A stretch of DNA of 64,000 nt from MTP4 sp052056915 (GTDB taxonomy: Archaea; Halobacteriota; Methanosarcinia; Methanosarcinales; Methanosarcinaceae). Positions 45,917 to 52,556 of the stretch are shown here, piece after piece. The first letter of the stretch is position 1, and every line of letters begins with the position of its first letter. Below the pieces are notes generated by a model, which ran no database searches, was not told the DNA's origin, and worked only from the letters and a program-made list of their open reading frames with translations. Where the stretch lies: assembly GCF_052056915.1 (NCBI RefSeq), contig NZ_CP195119.1:1178001-1242000 (forward strand). Direction: 5' to 3'. Both the position numbers and the translations under genes were made by a program.

Positions 45917-46729
45917 TCATTTCAGGTTTTCAAAGGTTTCGATTTTTGCTTTTTTGTAGCAGTTCTCCACAAGATGCAGTGTGGCTTCAAGTTCTGTCAC
46001 TTCAAAGTCAAAAAGCCGTGCAAATTCCCGGACATAGGCTTCAAAGTTTTTCTCATAGGGGAGGCCGGTGTTCACTTTTGCAATCTTTTTGTATCCTGCA
46101 TAATCAAAGACGAATTTTGACATCTCTATGTCGTCGGGGTTCTGGCTCAGGCCTGCGGTCCTGACCATCTCTCTCCAGTTTGCAGCCCACATAGGGGTCA
46201 GGAAGAAAGTGCCTACTCCTTTGCAGCTTTTCAGGACTTCAAGGTACTGTTTCCTGCCTCCGAGCACGGCTCCGATGCAGTCGTCCACAATCTCCCCGTC
46301 CTCTTCTTTCAGGATATGGACAGGGCATTCGAGAGCCTCAAAGTCTTCTTCGATTTTTCCGAGCACGTTGCCGCAGAGCCCGTAGAAAAGGAGGATCCCG
46401 TCCGAAAAGGAGGCCACGTTCTCAACCTTTGAATAAACGGTGCTTTTCAGGTTTTCGGGGATTGCGTGCAGGGCAAGCTCGAGCATGTACACGATAAGGA
46501 TGAACCTGTCAGGGCTGGAATCGTTTTTCCATTCTCCTGAGAATTTTTTGGGGATTTCTTCAAATGGAAGCACCCTGTATGAAATCCCTATATCCCCTAA
46601 CTTTGTCCTGAGCCCTTCACAGTCCTCATTTTCAACAACGATCACTTCTTCGATTTCAGGGTCGTTTTCTATGAGGTGCACGATCTCATCTTCAAACATC
46701 CTGCACCCTATGATGGTCATAACCGGCAT
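45917..46729 (-). CDS. DUF1638 family protein, copy 1
   Basis: 270 residues from the ATG at 46729, where ggaag lies about 9 bases upstream; the frame runs further to 46903 but the extra 58 residues resemble no family. DUF1638 markers are IGCRMFEDEIVHLIENDPEIE, DGILLFYGLCGN, PVHILKEEDGEIVDDCIGAVLGG, TFFLTPMWAANWREM, GYKKIAKVNTGL. The family is of unknown function and common in methanogens. The paralogue at 47076-47906 lies directly upstream. Confidence 0.85.
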   Translation of the reverse strand: MPVMTIIGCRMFEDEIVHLIENDPEIEEVIVVENEDCEGLRTKLGDIGISYRVLPFEEIPKKFSGEWKNDSSPDRFILIVYMLELALHAIPENLKSTVYSKVENVASFSDGILLFYGLCGNVLGKIEEDFEALECPVHILKEEDGEIVDDCIGAVLGGRKQYLEVLKSCKGVGTFFLTPMWAANWREMVRTAGLSQNPDDIEMSKFVFDYAGYKKIAKVNTGLPYEKNFEAYVREFARLFDFEVTELEATLHLVENCYKKAKIETFENLK

Positions 46730-47075
46730 GAGGATCACTTCCTTTTTTTCCGGGAAATCTGCCTGAAGAGTCGGAAAGGTATGGAACCCGAAGGGTATCC
46801 AGGCGAATCGGCATTTTTCCAGGGAGTAATCTGGAAATCTTGATAATTGTGAGCTGTATGCAGGTTTATGGAGTTTATTTGTTAAATAATATATTATTGC
46901 CATATTATTAAAAAAGGAAAAGTTAATTGGGCAAAATAACGCTTACTTGAATCTAATAAATCTTACTTGAATCAAATAAATCAGATTTAAAGAAAATAAA
47001 TCTTACTTAACAAAATAAAAACTGATTAAACAAATAGATTCCCGGAGATCTCCGGGACCTCGGTGTTTCAGCGTT
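46730..47075. other. Gap between the two DUF1638 genes
   Basis: AT-rich, with three copies of 'aataaatcttactt(gaatc)' between 46941 and 47011. Presumably the promoter of DUF1638 copy 1 is here. Confidence 0.5.
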
Positions 47076-47101
47076 TCAGTGCTTCAGTGCTTCAGTGCTT
47101 C
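47066..47101. repeat. 10-bp repeat covering the DUF1638 copy 2 stop
   Basis: Units of gtttcagc/gtgcttca repeat about four times and include the stop codon (47076-47078) and the last codons of the gene. Confidence 0.75.
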
Positions 47102-47906
47102 CGGTTATTAGAGGACATTCAAGCGGATCGGAAAGTATTTTTCGAATATGGTTATATGATTCCATGGCAATTTTAGCACTGCCTTCAAGTTCCATGACTT
47201 CGAAATCGAAATATTGTGCGAATTCTTCGATATTTTTCTCGAAATCAGGTTCATAGGAAAGTCCGGTCTTTACCCTGGCAACCTTCCGGTACCCGAGTTC
47301 CCTCAGATGGTCAGGAGTGAATTCAAAACCCTCCATCAGTTCTTCCCCTACACTGAATACGGTTCTCCAGTTTGCGGCCCACATGGGGGTAAAGAAGAAG
47401 GCATCTTTGTGCGTTCTAAGGGCTTCCCGGTAGCGAGCGTTGCTTCCGAGGGCAGCGGCAACACAGTCTTCAAGTGGGCCGTTTTTTTCCCCTACGCTTC
47501 TTTCCTGCAGCAGCTTTATCGGGCATCCCATGTAGGGAAAATCTTTTTTTATCCGGGAAAATGCCTGCCCGCAGAGCCCGTAAAAGAGGAGGATCCCGTC
47601 GGCAAGCCGGGACATGATGTTCACGTTCGTATATGTTTTACTCTTGAGCCGGGCCGGGTCTACGTGAAGTCCCATCCCCTGGAGCTGGATAACGACGCTG
47701 AATTCGTGGTTCTGCTTCAATTTGTCTCTTATTTCGTAAAAAGGAAGGATTTCCGGCCTGAAGCCTGTAGTCTCAAGTTTCTGCAGAAGGTACCTGTTCT
47801 CTTCGTTTTCTACAAGGTAGACCCTCTCTATTTCAGGGTCATTTACCAGCACATGGACAATTTCGTCCTCGAATATTCTGCAGCCTACTATGCCCAGAAC
47901 TGTCAT
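47076..47906 (-). CDS. DUF1638 family protein, copy 2
   Basis: A 276-residue paralogue of the previous protein. Shared blocks are VGCRIFEDEIVHVLVNDPEIE, DGILLFYGLCGQ, EDCVAAALGSNARY, FFFTPMWAANWR, VKTGLSYEPDFEKNIEEFA. Two cysteines (GCR and LCG) and an aspartate-cysteine (EDC) are conserved between the copies and could bind metal, which is inference. The last codons (STEALKH) and the stop fall in a 10-base tandem repeat. Confidence 0.87.
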   Translation of the reverse strand: MTVLGIVGCRIFEDEIVHVLVNDPEIERVYLVENEENRYLLQKLETTGFRPEILPFYEIRDKLKQNHEFSVVIQLQGMGLHVDPARLKSKTYTNVNIMSRLADGILLFYGLCGQAFSRIKKDFPYMGCPIKLLQERSVGEKNGPLEDCVAAALGSNARYREALRTHKDAFFFTPMWAANWRTVFSVGEELMEGFEFTPDHLRELGYRKVARVKTGLSYEPDFEKNIEEFAQYFDFEVMELEGSAKIAMESYNHIRKILSDPLECPLITGSTEALKH

Positions 47907-48605
47907 GCTTATATGCTTACCCCCGAACTATTAAACAATTTCCTTAGCGGGAAAGCTAATGATCCTTAGCGAAAAACGAAGTTTTTTTAACCAGGAAGAT
48001 GAAGTTATTTTCACAGTTTTTGGAACAGAACCTTTCCGGGGTTCAAATCTAATCCTCTGAAAATTTTCCGGTAAAACGTCTTTTTTTATTTTTTTCACAG
48101 CTATCTGGCTTTATTGTTCTGCAGCTTTATTGTTATCCAGTTATTGTTCTGCAGCTTTATTGTCATCCGGTTATTTTTCTGCAGCTTTATTGTCATCCGG
48201 TTATTGCTCTGTATTATTTACTATTATTCCATGTTCAAAGGATATTATGAATTTAATACACTTCCAATTTATATATTAAGTACGAAATTAAACTTTTTAT
48301 AGATGATACCCCCATATAAAAAGTATTAAGTAGCAGCACACACAAAAATGATTGCAAATGTAGGGTTCCGAAATGAATCCTTCCTGAGTCAGTTTATCGG
48401 ATAATAATCAGGTTGAGTGGGGAAAGCTTGATGGCCTGAATTTTGCCTGCCAGTACATACTGTGTAGCTGGCTGTATCATAACAGGTCAGGGAACCTTGA
48501 ATATAACGAAGTTTTCGAAGGTCGTCATCTCAGTACAGGCTGTCCGGCACTGGGGGTGTGCTTTTCCGGGCGCGTCTGTTGAACTTAAGGAGTGGGGTAT
48601 GGTAC
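47907..48605. other. 699-base gap with a 30-bp repeat
   Basis: Apart from the tandem repeat at 48111-48211, AT-rich DNA without a convincing gene. A tRNA-like 'ggggttcaaatc' at about 48038 has no matching arms. Confidence 0.5.
48111..48211. repeat. 30-bp tandem repeat, three copies plus part
   Basis: Copies begin at 48111, 48141, 48171 and a partial fourth at 48201. Core: ctgcagctttattgt. There are no spacers, so this is not a CRISPR array. Confidence 0.95.
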
Positions 48606-48965
48606 ATGCTAGATTGCCTGCGGAAGGAAGAGCTCACATCATTTTTATATGATGTACGCTACGTGATTCTATTTTACGTCCTTGGAGACTGGATGACAAC
48701 GCTGTATGCCCTTGAATACGGCTTTGAAGGAAACATCCTGCCTGCAATAGTGATAGCAAAATACGGGATTTTTTATGTCCTGCTTCTCAAATTCCTGTTC
48801 ATGGTTTTATTGTTCAGGTCTTACCAGGTAATCAGGAATTTTCCCTGGCTCTGGGATTTTACCCGGAAAACGGTTGCAGGGATGGGGTTAATCGTATCAC
48901 TGGAAAACTTTATGGTTATTCTCCTGGGTTCCCGCTTCTTCCATCACCTGTTTGTTATTTCCTGA
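48606..48965 (+). CDS. Small membrane protein, DUF5658-like, copy 1
   Basis: About 119 residues from the ATG at 48606 (the longer frame starts at 48558). Three or four hydrophobic segments and a GDWMTTLYALEYGFEGN motif, similar to the GDWASTWYAMPYGEEFN of the paralogue at 51575. This G-D-W/x-T-T/x-YA signature resembles the DUF5658 family. No function is known. Confidence 0.7.
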   Translation: MLDCLRKEELTSFLYDVRYVILFYVLGDWMTTLYALEYGFEGNILPAIVIAKYGIFYVLLLKFLFMVLLFRSYQVIRNFPWLWDFTRKTVAGMGLIVSLENFMVILLGSRFFHHLFVIS

Positions 48966-48971
48966 CTTTAA

Positions 48972-49877
48972 TCAGGTCCAGGCTTGATAGTACCCTTCAT
49001 TTTCCAGGACTTTTACGGGGAGGGAAAAAAGTTCCGAAAGGTTGGCGTCGGTAAGGATTTCTTCTTTTTTGCCGTCCCTGAAGACCCGTCCGTTCCTGAT
49101 AAGGATCACACGGCTGATTTCGGGAATGACGTCCTGGAGGTCGTGGGTAACGAGGACAACGCTCTTTCCCGAGTAGGCAATTTTCCGGACACTCTCACGA
49201 AAGGTGTGGAGGGCTTTTAAGTCCAGGCTGTTTGAGGGTTCGTCCAGGATAAGGACCTGAGGGTCGTTGACAAGCGCCCTTGCGATCAGCACCTTCCGGG
49301 CTTCGCCCGTGGAAATCTCGCTCATCAGCCTGTCTGCCAGCCAGGCAACTTCAAGAAAGGAGAGAACTTCCCTTGCCCTGACTTCCATCTCCGGAGTGAC
49401 CTTGTGGTTGTAATAGATCCCTATGCTACTGAAAAATCCCGAGAGCACGACGTCCAGCACCCTGATAGGGCGGCAGCAGGTCTGCTGGAGATCCCCCGAA
49501 ACAATCCCGAGCATCTTCCTGAGCTCGAAAACGTGCCAGGTCTTCCTGCCCATAATTTTCAGGACAGTGCCCTCTGCCCCTACCAGGGGGTGGTACTCCT
49601 TCATGAAAGTCTTGATAAGGGAGGATTTGCCAGAGCCATTTGGCCCTATGATCGCCACGTGTTCCCCCGGCTTCACTGAGAGGGATACCGAGTCCAGGAT
49701 CTTTTTCCCTCCCCGGACAACCGTGACATTCCTTAGTTCCAGAAGGTACTCAGCGTTCATGTGAAGTTCGTGGGTTTCCCCCGGGGTTTGAGGAATTTCC
49801 CCTGGGGTTTGGGGTATGTTTTCGATCATTTTTACCAGTTCTGTTCTTTTCGGTTTCGGAGTAATATTCTTTAACAT
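48972..49877 (-). CDS. ABC transporter ATP-binding protein
   Basis: A 301-residue ATPase with Walker A GPNGSGKSS, Q-loop GDLQQTCCRP, signature ISTGEARKVLIARAL (replacing the usual LSGGQ), Walker B VLILDEPSNSLD and H-loop VTHD. The first 40 residues include a duplicated IPQTPGE and look like an extension. There is no permease gene beside it, so it may work with distant membrane components or be a soluble regulator (ModF/YlmA-like). The STGE variant is seen in that subgroup. Confidence 0.87.
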   Translation of the reverse strand: MLKNITPKPKRTELVKMIENIPQTPGEIPQTPGETHELHMNAEYLLELRNVTVVRGGKKILDSVSLSVKPGEHVAIIGPNGSGKSSLIKTFMKEYHPLVGAEGTVLKIMGRKTWHVFELRKMLGIVSGDLQQTCCRPIRVLDVVLSGFFSSIGIYYNHKVTPEMEVRAREVLSFLEVAWLADRLMSEISTGEARKVLIARALVNDPQVLILDEPSNSLDLKALHTFRESVRKIAYSGKSVVLVTHDLQDVIPEISRVILIRNGRVFRDGKKEEILTDANLSELFSLPVKVLENEGYYQAWT

Positions 49878-49984
49878 TTTTCTTTCTTGCGTTTAAATAG
49901 AAAGCACCGGTATTCTTTTTAGCGATCTTTTTGAACCGATATTCATAGGGTACACAGAAGTTTGACCCGAGACTGTTGGAAAAA

Positions 49985-49992
49985 ATTAATAT
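49985..49992 (+). promoter_or_regulatory. Possible TATA box of the aerolysin-like gene
   Basis: ttaatata lies about 25-30 bases before the ATG at 50017. With the usual archaeal distance, transcription would start at or just before that ATG, so the message may be leaderless. Confidence 0.35.
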
Positions 49993-50016
49993 ACTGTGCA
50001 GGACATAAGAAGTGTT

Positions 50017-50895
50017 ATGGGTATTGAAATTAGTGTTAATGCGGGGTCAGACACAGCTACTTCAAGTGTCAATGCCTCAGGAAGCGTACAGCACATAATC
50101 ACCGATAAAGAAAGAACGACATTCAGCATTCAGGACGGGGGTCTTAAGGATGCCGTTAACAAGTATTTCGGGAAGAGACCAAATGATGCATATTTACACA
50201 GCCCTACCCCCTGGGACGACCTTTACAAAACATATGGTTGGCCTGAAGTAGAGACAGTGCTCGTCGTCCAGAGTGCAACAATAAGAGGGATTACCTCGGA
50301 GCCTGTGATTGTGGCAACAAAGACTTTTAGCAACAGCAGCAGTAAAAAAGCAACTTTCGATGCCAGCATTTCGGACCAGGTCACCAATACTGTGGAGAGC
50401 AACTGGTCCCAAACGGACACGATCGAGGTAGGACAGAAGTTTACATATAACGTCAGTTTCCTGGGAGCCGGCGGAGGGGGAGAAACATCCATGTCCTACA
50501 GCCATTCCTGGGGCCAGGGTGGCTCTGAGAGCAAGAGCATCACGGTCGGATCGAGTTCGGGAGTCAAGGTTGAGTTGGAACCCGGGGAATCGGTTGAAGC
50601 CCAGCTCACAGCCAGCAGAGGGGTGATGAAGGTCAGGATTGTTTACAAAGCATATCTGATCGGCTCCACTGCTATCAACTACAACCCAACGTACAAGGAT
50701 CACCATTTCTGGGCTCTTGGCATCGGCGGGGTTATGGGTGCAGCATCCCTGCCGACAACCAGGGAATACACGGAAGACATCGAGATTGGCTACTACTCAA
50801 ACTCAAAAATAGAACTCAGGGACCCGGCAGGTCAGCTGAAGGGGATGTTCTTCGAGGCTGATAAAGCAGCAGTAGCTGACAATGTAGCTTTGTAA
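50017..50895 (+). CDS. Aerolysin-like beta-pore-forming-type protein
   Basis: 292 residues from ATG 50017 (an upstream GTG at 49996 adds seven). There is no signal peptide. The long Ser/Thr-rich amphipathic region (about 104-185) with alternating polar/hydrophobic residues contains a Gly-rich turn, FLGAGGGGETSMSYSHSW, like the pre-stem/insertion loop of aerolysin-family proteins. The whole sequence resembles what I recall of proteins annotated as follicular epithelium yolk protein/aerolysin-like in eukaryotes and bacteria (for example YFGKRPNDAYLHSPTPWDDLY, NYNPTYKDHHFWAL); this is memory, not a search. Such proteins form beta-barrels or act as lectin-linked toxins. It is flanked by an ABC ATPase and the 13-base repeat. 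Its role in an archaeon is unknown. Confidence 0.7.
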   Translation: MGIEISVNAGSDTATSSVNASGSVQHIITDKERTTFSIQDGGLKDAVNKYFGKRPNDAYLHSPTPWDDLYKTYGWPEVETVLVVQSATIRGITSEPVIVATKTFSNSSSKKATFDASISDQVTNTVESNWSQTDTIEVGQKFTYNVSFLGAGGGGETSMSYSHSWGQGGSESKSITVGSSSGVKVELEPGESVEAQLTASRGVMKVRIVYKAYLIGSTAINYNPTYKDHHFWALGIGGVMGAASLPTTREYTEDIEIGYYSNSKIELRDPAGQLKGMFFEADKAAVADNVAL

Positions 50896-50925
50896 ATTGC
50901 AAAAGCGCAAACCTTGAAATATAAA

Positions 50926-50970
50926 CTGTCCGGAGAAAGGGCCAGGTCTCCGCTGGCCTTTGCCGGACAG
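50926..50970 (+). terminator. Long hairpin 3' of the aerolysin-like gene
   Basis: CTGTCCGG at 50926-50933 pairs with CCGGACAG at 50963-50970; inner arms GGCCAG/CTGGCC extend the stem with one bulge. A second short hairpin at 50983-50995 (TCGGG AGA CCCGA) is followed by nine T at 50998-51006, a good intrinsic terminator. Confidence 0.7.
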
Positions 50971-50982
50971 GGCCGTTTATTA

Positions 50983-51006
50983 TCGGGAGACCCGACATTT
51001 TTTTTT
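50983..51006 (+). terminator. Short hairpin plus T run
   Basis: The stem TCGGG/CCCGA with a three-base loop is followed closely by nine T. It terminates transcription from the aerolysin-like gene. Confidence 0.75.
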
Positions 51007-51019
51007 GAATCAGTTGAGT

Positions 51020-51170
51020 TTTTCTGTAACTTATGAGTGAACTACCCCTCCCTACCTCCTCCGGAGTTGAGGGAGGTACTTCCCTCGAGTACTTGAATCA
51101 TCAAGGCATTGGCGCTAAGAACTCGATACACATCCCCACTTTAGGCACAACGCAATACGCTCTCTCCTGT
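51020..51170 (+). other. Hairpin-rich segment, possible IS200/IS605-type end
   Basis: CCTCCCT at 51047-51053 pairs with AGGGAGG at 51070-51076 around an inner CTCC/GGAG, following 'gaactacccct'. This layout is like the right-end hairpins of IS200/IS605 (TnpB) elements in archaea. No transposase is present. The assignment is tentative. Confidence 0.3.
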
Positions 51171-51173
51171 AGA

Positions 51174-51400
51174 ATCATTTTGTCAGATCATTTTGTCAGA
51201 TCATTTTGTCAGATCATTTTGTCAGATCATTTTGTCAGATCGTTTTGTCAGATCATTTTGTCAGATCATTTTGTCAGATCATTTTGTCAGATCGTTTTGT
51301 CAGATCATTTTGTCAGATCGTTTTGTCAGATCATTTTGTCAGATCGTTTTGTCAGATCATTTTGTCAGATCGTTTTGTCAGATCATTTTGTCAGACCATT
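51174..51400 (+). repeat. 13-bp minisatellite, about 17 copies
   Basis: The unit atcattttgtcag is repeated about 17 times, with g for a at the fourth base in five copies (6, 10, 12, 14, 16). The unit length is not a multiple of three, so each of the three plus-strand frames reads the same 13-residue repeat (SDHFVRSFCQIIL) and stays open. There are no spacers, so this is not CRISPR. No translation signal of note precedes it. Confidence 0.97.
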
Positions 51401-51574
51401 CTGTTTTGTATTTTCTAATAGAGCCTGATATTTCCCGGGAAAACTTGCAAATTTCTGGAAATCTTTGAGATAAGGAAAATTATTCTTCAATATTTTTGTT
51501 TCCTGCAAGTATATAATCAGATAAAATAAAATCACATTAGAATTAAAGAGAGAAATTTATTCGGGGGGAGTCTG

Positions 51575-51931
51575 TTGGAATTTAACTATTCGAAGGTATC
51601 ATTCCATTCTTTCGTACACGAGATCAGGTTTATCATCATTTTCTACATAATAGGGGATTGGGCTTCCACATGGTATGCCATGCCCTACGGTGAGGAATTC
51701 AACCCGCTTCCTGCGCTAATTCTGGAACACTATGGGATTTTTTCTCTCCTGGTCCTGAAAATAATTCTGGTTTTTGGCCTTTTCTTTATCTTTCCCATAA
51801 TCAAGCTATTCCCTGCCAAATGGATTTTCACCAAGCACGTTATCGAATTTTTAGGGATCCTGGCAACCGTAAACAATATCATGGTCGTCTGGTATGGGAA
51901 CAGCTTCATTCAGGCCATGGGCTGGTTCTAA
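51575..51931 (+). CDS. Small membrane protein, DUF5658-like, copy 2
   Basis: A 118-residue paralogue of the protein at 48606, with the GDWASTWYAMPYGEEFNPLPALILEHYG block and three to four membrane helices. The TTG start at 51575 is supported by gggggag 5-8 bases upstream. No function is known. The two copies flank the ABC ATPase and aerolysin-like genes. Confidence 0.75.
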   Translation: MEFNYSKVSFHSFVHEIRFIIIFYIIGDWASTWYAMPYGEEFNPLPALILEHYGIFSLLVLKIILVFGLFFIFPIIKLFPAKWIFTKHVIEFLGILATVNNIMVVWYGNSFIQAMGWF

Positions 51932-51967
51932 GATGGCCTGAAAAAAAGATTTTTCGGGACATGGGGT

Positions 51968-52462
51968 TTACGCTGTTTTCGCATACAGGAAACAGTCGTA
52001 AAACTCTTCTCCGATTTTGTGGACTTTTTTCAGGACTCCTTCATTTTCGTACCCGCACTTCTGCGCTACCCTCTCACTCGCCCGGTTCCGGACATCCAGC
52101 AGGATAATGATTCTCTGCAACAAAAACTGTTCAAACCCGATCTTTTCCAGAAGTTTCACCGCCTCAGTTGCAATCTCCCTTCCCTGGTATGCTTCATCCA
52201 CGAAGTACCCGATCTCTCCTATGTAGGGCCTGTGCTGGTCAATTTTTAGCCCGCATGCCCCCACCAGCTTTCCGTCCAGGAGGATGCTGTAGTTGTACTC
52301 TAAATGCTTCCTGCGCTTTATTTCATTTAGTTGTATGAAGCACTCCTCATCCTCAAAGGTTTTTACAGGGACTTCCAGAAACTCCATGTTCGTGTTCATG
52401 ATGATTTCGAAAAAACGCTCTGCATCAGAAAGTTCCTGGGGGCGGATTCTTACTTTCGGCAT
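51968..52462 (-). CDS. GNAT acetyltransferase, RimJ/RimL type
   Basis: A 164-residue N-acetyltransferase. MPKVRIRPQELSDAERFFEI, GACGLKIDQHRPYIGEIGYFVDEAYQGREIATEAVKLL (acetyl-CoA loop) and VRNRASERVAQKCGYENEGVL are typical. It acetylates an N-terminal amine or small molecule; the substrate is unknown. Confidence 0.9.
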   Translation of the reverse strand: MPKVRIRPQELSDAERFFEIIMNTNMEFLEVPVKTFEDEECFIQLNEIKRRKHLEYNYSILLDGKLVGACGLKIDQHRPYIGEIGYFVDEAYQGREIATEAVKLLEKIGFEQFLLQRIIILLDVRNRASERVAQKCGYENEGVLKKVHKIGEEFYDCFLYAKTA

Positions 52463-52556
52463 TGAAGACAGATAGATTTAAGTCCGGAAAAATGTTTGCC
52501 AGAATTGTATGTTCGTGCTTCGTAGTAAAAAATGAGTAAAAAGTGGGGGGAATTAT

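Noticed and set aside
48030..48060. tRNA-like 'ggttcaaatc' segment
   Set aside because: No matching T-stem, anticodon or acceptor arm could be folded around it.
48111..48211. 30-bp repeats as a CRISPR array
   Set aside because: Units are directly adjacent without spacers, and only three full copies exist.
51174..51400. Possible CRISPR array
   Set aside because: The 13-base units are contiguous with no spacers, and the repeat is far too short. It is a minisatellite.
51033..51468. Repeat-encoded peptides in three frames over the minisatellite
   Set aside because: Frames are open only because the 13-base unit lacks stops; no ribosome binding site or conserved start is seen, so no gene was called.
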